NCBI GenBank assembly: GCA_018970725.1
Contig: JAGWVU010000034.1
Location: forward strand, 1 to 51,050
DNA length: 51,050 nucleotides
Direction of reading: 5' to 3'
From: Verrucomicrobiota bacterium
Lineage (GTDB): Bacteria; Verrucomicrobiota; Verrucomicrobiia; Verrucomicrobiales; DEV007
Below the pieces are notes generated by a model that saw nothing but the letters and a program-made list of their open reading frames with translations, made no database searches and was not told the DNA's origin. How positions within the stretch are numbered: position 1 is the stretch's first letter; each line of letters opens with the position of its first letter. Of the stretch, positions 9,383-17,687 are shown in pieces. Position numbers and translations under genes: made by a program.

Positions 9383-10320
9383 GGGGAGGCGGAGGGCTTG
9401 GTGGCCAAGGCCAATACCGTTTGAAAGTTTGGAGGGTCGGGTTCCCGGTCTACGACCGTGATCTCGATTTCGGTGAAGCCGGCGCCTTCGAGGAAACGTT
9501 GCAGCTCGGCTTGGGAAAAACCGAGCCAGCGATCCTGGTAGAGATCCCGGGCCTCCTCGAATCCATGGCGGAGAAGATCGAGAATCACGATTCTTCCTCC
9601 GGGACGGAGGATCTGCAGGGCGGCTTCCACGGCACGGTCCGGGCGCAGGGCGTGGTGAAGGGCCTGGCTGAAAAAGGCGAGGTCGACCGAGGACGGTTCG
9701 ATGGGAGGACACTCCAAATCCCCGAGGCGAAACTCCAGATTGGTCACCCCGTTTTGGCGGGCGATCCCGGAGGCGTATTCAATCATGCCGGGAGAGTTGT
9801 CAATCGCGACCACGCGTTCCGCGCGCTGGGCGAGGAGTTGGCTGAAGGTGCCCTCCCCGGCACCGAGATCCGCGATGATCATCGGGGGAAGGAGCTTGAG
9901 CAGGGTCTCCGCCAGCCCTTTCCAGGAACGGCCCGGGAGATAAGTTTTGCCGAATTTGCCCGCAAGCTCGTCGAAATAGGCGCGCATCCGGTCCGACCGC
10001 CGGGCCAGCACCAAGGCGAGGGCGGCTTCGTCAGCCTCGGCGTCGACCAATTCGGGAGCGGCGGCCTCGAGGAGTTCCCGGAGCCGGACGCCTTGCCGCG
10101 GTTGTTCGACCAGCCCGTAGATCACGCGCTTGCCGGAGCGGCGGTCCTGGACGAGTCCGCCGCGTTTGAGTTGGGCCAGTTGGGTGGAGATGCGGGACTG
10201 GCCCATGGACAGGATCTCCTGGAGTTCCGCCACGGAGAGATCCTCGCGCCGGAGGAGGCAGAGGATGCGCAGTCGGGTGGAGTCCGCGAGACCGCGCAGA
10301 GAATTTACGATTGACGCCAT
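9379..10320 (-). CDS. ArsR-type regulator fused to a SAM-dependent methyltransferase domain (SahR-like)
   Basis: About 313 residues. The N-terminal ~90 form an ArsR winged helix (LADSTRLRILCLLRR; LSVAELQEILSMGQSRIS as the recognition part; LVQDRRSGKRVIYGL as the wing). The C-terminal part is a class I methyltransferase fold with IIADLGAGEGTFSQLLA as motif I. In Proteobacteria, proteins of this architecture (SahR) sense S-adenosylhomocysteine and control methionine-cycle genes. Here the gene is divergent from metK-ahcY, which strongly suggests the same role, though this is inference. Start: ATG 10320 places the helix at the normal distance and has GAAAG upstream. ATG 10347 is in frame but lies inside the operator-like repeats. 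Autoregulation is likely. Confidence 0.85.
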   Translation of the reverse strand: MASIVNSLRGLADSTRLRILCLLRREDLSVAELQEILSMGQSRISTQLAQLKRGGLVQDRRSGKRVIYGLVEQPRQGVRLRELLEAAAPELVDAEADEAALALVLARRSDRMRAYFDELAGKFGKTYLPGRSWKGLAETLLKLLPPMIIADLGAGEGTFSQLLAQRAERVVAIDNSPGMIEYASGIARQNGVTNLEFRLGDLECPPIEPSSVDLAFFSQALHHALRPDRAVEAALQILRPGGRIVILDLLRHGFEEARDLYQDRWLGFSQAELQRFLEGAGFTEIEITVVDREPDPPNFQTVLALATKPSASP

Positions 10321-10325
10321 GGCTT

Positions 10326-10368
10326 TCACGATTGAAGATATCAACATATCACGATTTGTAAATATGTT
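10326..10368. promoter_or_regulatory. Operator-like region between the SahR-like gene and metK
   Basis: The region is AT-rich in an otherwise GC-rich neighbourhood. Two interlocked perfect inverted repeats are visible: GATAT(10337-10341)/ATATC(10346-10350), and AACATAT(10343-10349)/ATATGTT(10362-10368) with a 12-nt spacer. In addition, ACGATT starts at 10307, 10328 and 10351, about two helical turns apart. The site ends 14 bp before the metK ATG and covers a TAAATAT -10-like stretch, so bound protein should block transcription. It is a good candidate site for the divergent ArsR-type protein; binding itself is inferred. Confidence 0.6.
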
Positions 10369-10382
10369 CTCCCGCTGACCCC

Positions 10383-11588
10383 ATGTCCGACCGCTTCATC
10401 TTCTCTTCCGAGTCCGTCACCGAAGGTCACCCCGACAAGGTGTGCGACACCATATCCGACGCTGTTCTCGACGCCTGCTTCGCGCAGGACCCGAAGTCCC
10501 GGGTGGCCTGTGAGACGATGGTCAAGGACAACGCGGTGATTCTCGGGGGCGAGATCACCACGGGAGCCAAGTTCGACTACCGCGAGGTGGTGAAGGAGGT
10601 GCTCGTGGGGATGAACTACGACTCGAAGTATGCGGAGGGGACGCCTTACAGCTACACCTGCAAGTTCGATGCTCAGAACTTCTTCTTCATGAACCTTCTG
10701 GGGCAGCAGTCCCAGGACATCGCGCAAGGGGTGGACGCGAAGGCTGCGGAGCACAAGGAGACCGCCGAGCAGGGGGCGGGTGACCAAGGCATCATGTTTG
10801 GATACGCATGCGATGAGACCCCGCAGTTACTCCCGGCTCCCATCGCTTACTCCCACATGCTCGGTCGGGAAATCACCCGGATGCGGAAGGCTCGGGAGCA
10901 CACCTGGCTGCGTCCGGATTCGAAGACCCAGGTCTCGGTGGAGTATCGTGGCGGACAAGTTTGCCGGGTCACGGCGGTGGTTGTGTCGACGATGCACGCG
11001 GCTGAGATCGATACCGCGGACATCCGGGAGATTCTGAAGAAGGAACTGATCGAGAAGGTGATTCCCGGGGACTTGCTGACACCGGAAACGCGGTATTACA
11101 TCAACCCGACGGGCAAGTTCGTCATCGGGGGGCCCGAAGGGGATTGCGGCCTGACGGGGAGGAAGATCATCGTGGACAGCTACGGCGGCATGGGGCGTCA
11201 CGGTGGCGGTGCCTTTTCCGGGAAGGATCCGTCCAAGGTGGACCGTTCCGCAGCCTACATGTGCCGTTGGGTCGCGAAGAACATTGTGGCCGCAGGGTTG
11301 GCGCGTCGTTGCGAATTGCAGGTGGCCTATGCCATCGGCTATCCCGAGCCGATCTCGCTGCGTGTCGACACCTTCGGCACCAATACGGTGGACGAGGCGA
11401 AAATCGAGAAGGCGGTCGGTGAGGTGTTCAATTTCAAACCGGCCGAAATCATCCGGCAACTGAACCTGCTGCGGCCGATCTACCGGCACAGCACGAACTA
11501 TGGCCACTTTGGCCGGGAAGACCATTTGGACGCCCTCACCTGGGAGCGCACCGACAAGGCGGAGGCCCTGAAAGCCGCCGCCGCCTGA
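10383..11588 (+). CDS. metK: S-adenosylmethionine synthetase
   Basis: Makes SAM from methionine and ATP in the cytoplasm. The protein is 401 residues, the usual length. Family signatures are [12 protein letters not shown] near the N-terminus, the loop [16 protein letters not shown] near residue 134 and the P-loop-like [19 protein letters not shown] near 275. The leader is only about 60 bp from the divergent gene, too short for a SAM riboswitch, so control probably runs through the SahR-like operator that overlaps the promoter area. ahcY follows 27 bp downstream, giving a two-gene SAM-cycle operon. No clear Shine-Dalgarno sequence is seen before the ATG. Confidence 0.98.
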   Translation: MSDRFIFSSESVTEGHPDKVCDTISDAVLDACFAQDPKSRVACETMVKDNAVILGGEITTGAKFDYREVVKEVLVGMNYDSKYAEGTPYSYTCKFDAQNFFFMNLLGQQSQDIAQGVDAKAAEHKETAEQGAGDQGIMFGYACDETPQLLPAPIAYSHMLGREITRMRKAREHTWLRPDSKTQVSVEYRGGQVCRVTAVVVSTMHAAEIDTADIREILKKELIEKVIPGDLLTPETRYYINPTGKFVIGGPEGDCGLTGRKIIVDSYGGMGRHGGGAFSGKDPSKVDRSAAYMCRWVAKNIVAAGLARRCELQVAYAIGYPEPISLRVDTFGTNTVDEAKIEKAVGEVFNFKPAEIIRQLNLLRPIYRHSTNYGHFGREDHLDALTWERTDKAEALKAAAA

Positions 11589-11615
11589 ATCCGCAAACCG
11601 CAATCTGCACGCAAC

Positions 11616-13043
11616 ATGTCAACCACGTTCAACGACTTCAAAGTCAAAGACATCGGACTCGCCGAGTTCGGCCGCAAAGAAATCCACATCGCCGAGCACG
11701 AGATGCCCGGATTGATGGCCATCCGGGAGAAATATGCGGCGACAAGGCCGTTGGATGGGGTGCGGATCACCGGGTCCCTGCACATGACCATCCAAACCGC
11801 GGTTCTCATTGAGACGCTGGCGGAACTCGGGGCGTCGGTTCGTTGGGCCAGTTGCAACATCTTCTCGACGCAGGATCACGCGGCGGCGGCCATTGCTGCG
11901 GCTGGGATCCCGGTCTTTGCGTGGAAGGGTGAGACGCTGGAGGAGTATTGGTGGTGCACGGAGCAGGCGCTCCGGCATCCGCACGGCAAGGGGCCGCAGT
12001 TGATTGTGGACGACGGCGGGGACGCCACCTTGCTCATTCACAAAGGTTTTCAGTTGGAGCACGGGAGCGATTGGGTCGACACGCCGTCCGGCAACGAGGA
12101 AGTGGCGATTATCAAGTCCCTGCTTAAACAAATCCATGCTGATTCACCGAATCTTTGGCAGGGCGTCGTATCGGAGTGCAAGGGGGTTTCTGAGGAGACG
12201 ACCACCGGAGTGCACCGTCTCTATCAGATGGTGGAAGCCGGGGAACTGCTCTTTCCGGCGATCAACGTGAACGATTCGGTCACCAAGTCCAAGTTCGACA
12301 ACCTCTACGGTTGCCGGGAGTCATTGATCGACGGGATCAAGCGGGCCACGGACGTGATGATCGCGGGCAAGGTGGCCGTGGTGTGCGGTTATGGGGATGT
12401 GGGCAAGGGATGTGCCCAGGCCCTCAAAGGGATGGGCGCGCGGGTTGTGGTCACGGAGATCGATCCGATCTGCGCCCTGCAAGCGGCCATGGAAGGGTTC
12501 ACGGTCACGACGATCGAGGACACGCTGGGTTGGGGGAACATTTACGTGACCACGACCGGGAACATGGACATCATCACCCTGGAACACATGGAGCGGATGA
12601 AGGATCAGGCCATCGTCTGCAACATCGGTCACTTCGACAACGAGATCCAGATGGCGCAGCTCAACAGCGCCCCGGGTGTGCGGATGACGCCGATCAAGCC
12701 GGAGGCTGACGGAGCGGTGGACAAGTATACGTTTCCGGGCGGGAACAGTATCTATATCCTGGCGAAGGGAAGGCTGGTGAATCTTGGGTGTGCGACCGGT
12801 CATCCGAGCTTCGTGATGTCCAACAGCTTTGCCAACCAGACCCTCGCCCAGATCGATCTTTGGAAGAACCGGGGCAAATACGAGAACAAGGTCTATCTCC
12901 TCTCCAAGGAACTCGACGAAGAGGTCGCGCGGCTTCACCTGGAAAAGATCGGGGCCAAGCTGACCGTTCTCAGTGCCGCCCAAGCCGAATATCTCGGAGT
13001 GAGCCATAACGGTCCGTTTAAGCCGGCGCATTACCGTTATTGA
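11616..13043 (+). CDS. ahcY: Adenosylhomocysteinase
   Basis: Reversibly splits S-adenosylhomocysteine into adenosine and homocysteine, removing the product that inhibits methyltransferases. The protein is 475 residues, matching the longer bacterial form with its ~40-residue insertion. Motifs include [26 protein letters not shown], the NAD-binding [30 protein letters not shown] and the conserved C-terminus KPAHYRY. It is the second gene after metK, so precursor and product of SAM-dependent methylation are managed together. Its last 26 bp overlap the 3' end of the convergent response-regulator gene, which means the conserved C-terminal codons are read on both strands. Confidence 0.98.
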   Translation: MSTTFNDFKVKDIGLAEFGRKEIHIAEHEMPGLMAIREKYAATRPLDGVRITGSLHMTIQTAVLIETLAELGASVRWASCNIFSTQDHAAAAIAAAGIPVFAWKGETLEEYWWCTEQALRHPHGKGPQLIVDDGGDATLLIHKGFQLEHGSDWVDTPSGNEEVAIIKSLLKQIHADSPNLWQGVVSECKGVSEETTTGVHRLYQMVEAGELLFPAINVNDSVTKSKFDNLYGCRESLIDGIKRATDVMIAGKVAVVCGYGDVGKGCAQALKGMGARVVVTEIDPICALQAAMEGFTVTTIEDTLGWGNIYVTTTGNMDIITLEHMERMKDQAIVCNIGHFDNEIQMAQLNSAPGVRMTPIKPEADGAVDKYTFPGGNSIYILAKGRLVNLGCATGHPSFVMSNSFANQTLAQIDLWKNRGKYENKVYLLSKELDEEVARLHLEKIGAKLTVLSAAQAEYLGVSHNGPFKPAHYRY

Positions 13044-14208
13044 TCTCCACCCCGACGAGGCACAGGTCGCGTCGCAAGTGGCCGGACGGGTCCCACTCGA
13101 GGGCCCGCACTCCGGCCCGGTTTACGCCTTCCTCGATTGGTAAATGGCTTTCCGCCAGCAAAAGATCGGTCAGGACGTCCTCGGTGAATCGTTCACCTAG
13201 GGCGTTTCGGGGGCCGAAGAAGGCGGTGTTGTAAAGGTAAATCCGGTCGCCCGGATGAAGGTGCAGCGTCCGGTTGCGGAAACGGGCGTCCTCTTGAAAA
13301 CCGACCGCTGGGGGCGTCAGGTGGCAGTGCCGGGCCCGGCCTCTTGAGATCACGATGGGTCCGGGGTGGGCCGCGGAAGTGTAGCGGAATGTCCGCTGCT
13401 GGAAATCCAGAATTCCATAGAGGAAGGTGAAGTAGCGCAAGCGGTCGAAGTAGCGGAAGCGGTCATTCAACCAGTGTGCCATCGCGGCTGGCTCACCCAT
13501 GGGCATGGGGTCTCCGTCAAGTGTCGTTTGACGGCTCAGGGTCAGGCTCAGTTGGGCCGACAAGAGCGCAGAACCGACGCCCTCACCGCTGCAACTGGCC
13601 ACGTAAAGGCCCACGTGATCCGGATCGATCGGCACGAAGTTGAAGGTATCCCCGGAGTGGGCCTCGCAGGATTTGTGATACCAAGCGAAGGTGGCTTGGC
13701 GGACCGGCGGTGGCGCGGTGGGGAGGAAGGCGTCCTGGATTTCCGCAGCGGCCTGAAGTTCGCTCCGCATGCGTCCGTTGGCCACATGCAGTTTGAGGTA
13801 AGCCATGGACAACTCCTCGTTGGCTTGCTCCAGCCGTTGTTGTTGTTCCATGATTCGTTCCCCGGCCCGGACCCGGACCCGGAGTTCCTCGGGATCGAAC
13901 GGCTTGCGGATGAAGTCGTCCGCGCCCGCCTCCATGGCTTCGACGAGATGGGCCATGCTCTCTTTTCCAGTGAGGACGATGACATGGCAGCGGCTCGACT
14001 CCCGATCGCGGATCCTCTTGAGGAGGCTCACGGCGTCGAGGTCGGGCATCACCCAATCGGTGATCACAAGACGAGGGCGGTGCCTTTGCAAAAGACGCCA
14101 GGCGGAGTCGACATCCGAGGTGGTCAGGCAATCATGGCCCCATTCCTTTAGGAGGGCGCGGATGCGGGTGCGGGGGGCACGATCATTTTCAGCGATGAGA
14201 ACCTTCAT
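13018..14208 (-). CDS. Response regulator with a PP2C (SpoIIE/RsbU-like) output domain, probably weakened catalytic site
   Basis: About 396 residues. Residues 1-120 form a receiver domain: acidic pocket END near 7-9, phospho-acceptor D51 in ITDWVMPD, and the KPFDPEEL lysine. A coiled-coil linker (about 120-165) follows, then a PP2C-type domain. Proteins of this design normally dephosphorylate anti-anti-sigma factors and feed the general stress response. Here the usual metal-binding Asp in the DVSGHG-type motif is replaced: the segment reads ASCSGEG, with S205 in that position. The terminal DD pair reads R-D (RRDLCLV). The SGD motif keeps its Asp. Phosphatase activity may therefore be low or absent. 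Start ATG 14208 is chosen because it gives a normal receiver N-terminus (MKVLIAEND). Confidence 0.85.
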   Translation of the reverse strand: MKVLIAENDRAPRTRIRALLKEWGHDCLTTSDVDSAWRLLQRHRPRLVITDWVMPDLDAVSLLKRIRDRESSRCHVIVLTGKESMAHLVEAMEAGADDFIRKPFDPEELRVRVRAGERIMEQQQRLEQANEELSMAYLKLHVANGRMRSELQAAAEIQDAFLPTAPPPVRQATFAWYHKSCEAHSGDTFNFVPIDPDHVGLYVASCSGEGVGSALLSAQLSLTLSRQTTLDGDPMPMGEPAAMAHWLNDRFRYFDRLRYFTFLYGILDFQQRTFRYTSAAHPGPIVISRGRARHCHLTPPAVGFQEDARFRNRTLHLHPGDRIYLYNTAFFGPRNALGERFTEDVLTDLLLAESHLPIEEGVNRAGVRALEWDPSGHLRRDLCLVGVEINNGNAPA

Positions 14209-14385
14209 ACCGGGATGGAAAGTTGTGGGTGAAATTCCCCCGGGCCCGATCACAGCCTAGGCGCGGATGCGGAGAAGGGAAGCGGAAATCGGCCCCCGGG
14301 GCGTGTGGGTTTGGACGAATTCGAGCTATGGGCGGATGCAATCCGGCGTTGCGTCCCGGCGGGTTCAGGCGGAGTGTCGGGCGCT

Positions 14386-14919
14386 ATGGCAGGAAATGTT
14401 TCCCTGGTGGTGACCCTGGTAGGTCCGGATCGGCCCGGCGTGGTCAAGATGGTTTCAACAACGGTGGCCGCGCACGGCGGAAACTGGGTGGAGAGCCGGA
14501 TGGCGCGTTTGGCGGGGCAGTTTGCGGGGATCGTGCACGTCGACGTCCCCGGTGATCAAGTTGGCGCCTTGCGGGGGAGTTTGGAGGGATTGGGCTTGGC
14601 CGCCGTGGTGGTGGAGAGCCCCGGCCATGCACCGGCTCCCCGTGTGAGGCATCATCTGGAATTGTTGGGGCACGATCGTCCGGGGATTGTCCGTGATCTC
14701 TCGCAGGCATTGGCGGCCCGGGGCATCAACGTGATCGAGTTGGAGACAGACTGCGTCAGTGCGCCTTGGACGGGGGAGATTCTTTTCAAGGCCGTGGCGG
14801 AACTTTGTTTTCCCGAGGGAACGACGCTCGAGCAGGTGCGGGCGGATCTCGCCGGACTTTCGCGGGAATTGCACCTGGAGATCGATCTGACACCGCCCCC
14901 GGAAGCACCTGAACCATGA
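14386..14919 (+). CDS. Two-ACT-domain regulatory protein, GcvR-like
   Basis: A 177-residue protein made of two ACT domains. The first starts SLVVTLVGPDRPGVV and the second HLELLGHDRPGIVRDLS, both with the G-x-D-R-P-G-I/V hallmark. GcvR-type proteins bind glycine or related amino acids and control the glycine cleavage regulator; the ligand here is unknown. The frame is open from 14305, but ATG 14386 has GGAG 11 bp upstream and starts at the domain. The stop overlaps the next gene by 4 bp (ATGA), so both are translated as one unit. No DNA-binding domain is present, so it must act through a partner protein. Confidence 0.85.
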   Translation: MAGNVSLVVTLVGPDRPGVVKMVSTTVAAHGGNWVESRMARLAGQFAGIVHVDVPGDQVGALRGSLEGLGLAAVVVESPGHAPAPRVRHHLELLGHDRPGIVRDLSQALAARGINVIELETDCVSAPWTGEILFKAVAELCFPEGTTLEQVRADLAGLSRELHLEIDLTPPPEAPEP

Positions 14920-15923
14920 CGGGCAACCTTCTGCAGAATACGCGGGTTTACCTGTCCGGTCCGATGGATTTTGTCGGGTCGAGGGTGGTCGAGAAGTATT
15001 TTGGTTGGCGGGCCATCCTCACGCCGATCCTGCGGGCCCTTGCGATCACCGTGTTGGACCCGTGGAACAAGCCGCGGGTTCTCGGTCACAACGCGCATTA
15101 TGGGCGGGAGGGGCTGTTACCTTCCAAGGAACGTTATGAAACCGATTTCTGGACCTGCCATCAGACGCGGGCGCGTTTTGAACAGGAGTTCTGGGAGACG
15201 GTGCACATCGACCTGCGGATGACCGACATCAGTGATTTCGTGATCGCCTTCGTTCCGACGAATATCTACAGCGTGGGAACGGTGCACGAGATCATCACGG
15301 CGCGCAACCAGTTGAAGCCGGTGCTCCTGATCAGTCCGCCGATCAGTTATGATTTTTTTCCGGAGCTCAAGAGTCTGACCGCGGAGCAGAAAAAGGCGCT
15401 CAAGTTCTACGGTTTGAAGGAAAATCCCCACGGCCTGCCGAGCCAGTGGTATGGCAACATCGTGGGCGGTCACAACATGTTCGATGGCTTTGGCTGGGAG
15501 CATCTTGACTTGAAAGGACCGGACTTTTACGAACGGCTCATCGGGGATTTTCTCGACTCCCAGCCCGCGCCGGGGGAGAACCCGAAGTGGCAGCAGACGC
15601 GGAAGTGGGTGGCCGGATTCAAGCCGTTGCGGAAGTTGAAGGGCGGGATCCTCGATCACGTGGTCTTTGCGGACGATGGTGAAGCTCGCTTGTTGCGGGA
15701 GGCGTTGGAAGGAGCCGCGGAACGGGAGCGGCACTATTTCTGGTATAACCACGCCTACCAACCGAAGCGGACGTTCCTCAGCCATCTGCTCTCCATCGCG
15801 TCCGGTCATATTCCGCCGAAGACGACGATCCTTTCGGAATACGACGAGAGTGGCGCGGTGCGGCAGAGACCGCTGGAATCGATCGACGACAACTGGCTTT
15901 TGCTGGGAGCTGATAATCTTTGA
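14916..15923 (+). CDS. Nucleoside 2-deoxyribosyltransferase-like protein
   Basis: A 335-residue soluble protein. The N-terminus VYLSGPMDFV and the later segment SDFVIAFVPTNIYSVGTVHEIITA match the order of elements in nucleoside 2-deoxyribosyltransferase (NDT) folds: a Y-x-S-G-P nucleotide-contact loop, an aspartate-rich strand, then G-T-x-x-E with the nucleophile-type Glu. The rest, about 170 residues including WQQTRKWVAGFKPL, is not something I recognise and is longer than simple NDTs (~150-160 residues). Enzyme activity is inferred from fold only. It is coupled by ATGA overlap to the ACT-domain gene, and the next gene starts at the stop codon or 24 bp later. Confidence 0.6.
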   Translation: MTGNLLQNTRVYLSGPMDFVGSRVVEKYFGWRAILTPILRALAITVLDPWNKPRVLGHNAHYGREGLLPSKERYETDFWTCHQTRARFEQEFWETVHIDLRMTDISDFVIAFVPTNIYSVGTVHEIITARNQLKPVLLISPPISYDFFPELKSLTAEQKKALKFYGLKENPHGLPSQWYGNIVGGHNMFDGFGWEHLDLKGPDFYERLIGDFLDSQPAPGENPKWQQTRKWVAGFKPLRKLKGGILDHVVFADDGEARLLREALEGAAERERHYFWYNHAYQPKRTFLSHLLSIASGHIPPKTTILSEYDESGAVRQRPLESIDDNWLLLGADNL

Positions 15924-15946
15924 GACGGTTTCACGTCCAAGGGTCG

Positions 15947-16948
15947 ATGAATTCACGGTTGGTTTGGTGGAGTCTGTGGGGTCTGCCCGTTGCTTTATGG
16001 GCGCAAGAGGCCCGGGAGCCGGTTCCGGTGGAACCGCTGCCCTCCCTGGCGATCGAGGCGGGCGTTGGGGAAGCTCCGTTCCGGCGCGGACCGGTCACCG
16101 CGGCACAGGGGACTCCGGTCCGGCTCCGGGTCCGAGGGCCAGCGGGTGAGGGCGGGGTGCGCTGGTATCAGATCGTTCCGGAAACAGCGAGGTATTACAA
16201 AAACGCCAACCATCCTTGGGAGCCGGAAGCGTATGCCTGGGTCGGGTTCGGAAAGATTGACTACCGGATGGTGGAAATCGCAGGTTGGCGCGGGAAGAGC
16301 GAGGTGCAGGTGGATCCGGCCGCCGATTTCCGCGGGGCGAGCGTATCCCCGTATTACCACCCGGATTTGGGGAGCTTCTGGCTGCAAGTCCGGGTGGAGG
16401 GGGCGGGGAAGACGCTTCGGTCCGCCGGGTTGGAGGAGAACGGGGAAAGGAATCTTTCGCCCGCGGTCTTCCGGTTGTCGGTCCAGACGGACTGGAGTTA
16501 TCTCGGTTATCTGACCGGCTTCTTCAATGTTCCCGGCCTGTTCGGCTCAGTTCCGGGGCAGAGTTACCATTACATCGGGGTGGATTGCGCCGATGTGTTG
16601 GTCGCGGCGCACCGCCGGTGGAAGGGAAAAGGTGAGGGCGGGGATGTCAATGTCTCGATGTTGGTGAACGAGTGGGAGCGGGTCGCGGAGTTCCCGGTGG
16701 TGGCGGGCGTCCCGAAACGCGCGTTGCGATGGGGCGTGGACGTTCATCCGGGCGATGCGATCGCAGTGCGTTACACCCCGGGGAAGGCGTTCCAGCACAT
16801 CGGAGCGCTGTCGGAAGATGGGAACCGGAACGGATGGCTGGATGCCGCCGACGAGATCATCCACGCGGGACCGCAAGCCCTGGCCCCGACGTGCTTGCGC
16901 GAGGGAGGGTTTGACGGGGACGTGGTGATTCTCCGCCCTCCGGATTGA
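15947..16948 (+). CDS. Exported protein with an NlpC/P60-like C-terminal domain
   Basis: About 333 residues starting with a signal peptide (MNSRLVWWSLWGLPVALWAQ). The middle is unrecognised. The C-terminal third has GVDCADVLVAAHRRW, a Cys in the position of an NlpC/P60 nucleophile. About 80 residues later comes AFQHIGALSEDGN followed by DEIIHAGP, which resembles the H-V/I-G ... I-H-A part of that family. I infer a cysteine peptidase or amidase acting on cell-wall or other periplasmic material, with moderate certainty. An alternative start is TTG 15920, overlapping the previous stop as TTGA. The last 92 bp overlap the 3' end of the phosphopantetheinyl transferase gene on the other strand. Confidence 0.6.
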   Translation: MNSRLVWWSLWGLPVALWAQEAREPVPVEPLPSLAIEAGVGEAPFRRGPVTAAQGTPVRLRVRGPAGEGGVRWYQIVPETARYYKNANHPWEPEAYAWVGFGKIDYRMVEIAGWRGKSEVQVDPAADFRGASVSPYYHPDLGSFWLQVRVEGAGKTLRSAGLEENGERNLSPAVFRLSVQTDWSYLGYLTGFFNVPGLFGSVPGQSYHYIGVDCADVLVAAHRRWKGKGEGGDVNVSMLVNEWERVAEFPVVAGVPKRALRWGVDVHPGDAIAVRYTPGKAFQHIGALSEDGNRNGWLDAADEIIHAGPQALAPTCLREGGFDGDVVILRPPD

Positions 16949-17684
16949 TCCAAACGAGTCGCGGCGCGGGGCCCGGCCGGTGGATGGCGAGGGCGGCGGA
17001 AGCGCCAGCATGGACCTCGCATCCGGGCAGGGGAAGGAGTTGATACAAACCGGACCGGGAGGGATCATCCCGCCAGAGAACGCGGCCCGGAGTGCGGTGA
17101 CCAAGGAAAACGTCCCGGTCCACCTCGAGGTCCCGGAGGGGAATCTGGAGACCGGTGCCGAGCGCCTTGAGGAAGGCTTCCTTGGCGGTCCACAACCGGA
17201 GCAGGGCCCGATTTCCGAGGGCGGAAGGAAGCGCTTGGATTTCGCGTTGCTCGCGGTCGCTGCACACGGTGCGGAGGAGTTCCCCGAGACGGTCTTCCGA
17301 GGCGATCTGCTCGAGATCGACCCCCAAGGCACCGTTCATGGAAAACGCCATGAGCGCTTGGTCGCCGCTGTGGGAGAGGTTAAAGTGCAAGGGGAGGCCG
17401 GGATTGGCGAGGGAGGGTTTGCCGAACGCGGAAACGGCGAACTCGATGCGGTCCGGGGCCATGCCGGTATAGGCGGCGAGGATTTTCCGGAGCAAAGCGC
17501 GCGCGACGACAAAGCGGCACCGGTCCCGCTCGAAGCGATAAGCCTCCGCGCGGCGGAGTTCGTCGGCGGAGAGGGATTGGAAATCCGAGTCGGAAACACG
17601 GCTTCCGGTCTGCAGATTCACGAGCCAAAGATGGATCTCCCCGGCAGGGGGCGGCGCGGCGATCTGCGGAACCGGGGAATCCAT
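16857..17684 (-). CDS. 4'-phosphopantetheinyl transferase, Sfp type
   Basis: Transfers the phosphopantetheine arm of CoA to carrier-protein serines. The protein is 275 residues. Typical elements are the FNLSHSGDQAL segment, GVDLEQI with the Mg-binding Asp and Glu, and WTAKEAFLKALG with the W-x-x-K-E-A-x-x-K signature. It starts 3 bp after the NRPS stop in the same direction, so it is almost certainly the activating enzyme for the three carrier domains of the two megasynthases upstream. The C-terminal ~40 residues are an unusual Pro/Arg-rich extension that coincides with the antisense overlap with the NlpC-like gene. A slightly shorter ancestral protein is possible. Confidence 0.93.
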   Translation of the reverse strand: MDSPVPQIAAPPPAGEIHLWLVNLQTGSRVSDSDFQSLSADELRRAEAYRFERDRCRFVVARALLRKILAAYTGMAPDRIEFAVSAFGKPSLANPGLPLHFNLSHSGDQALMAFSMNGALGVDLEQIASEDRLGELLRTVCSDREQREIQALPSALGNRALLRLWTAKEAFLKALGTGLQIPLRDLEVDRDVFLGHRTPGRVLWRDDPSRSGLYQLLPLPGCEVHAGASAALAIHRPGPAPRLVWINPEGGESPRPRQTLPRASTSGPGLAVPRG

Positions 17685-17687
17685 GGG

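Noticed and set aside
10321-10382. SAM riboswitch before metK
   Set aside because: Only about 60 bp separate the divergent genes, too short for a SAM aptamer plus expression platform; the palindromes fit a protein site better.
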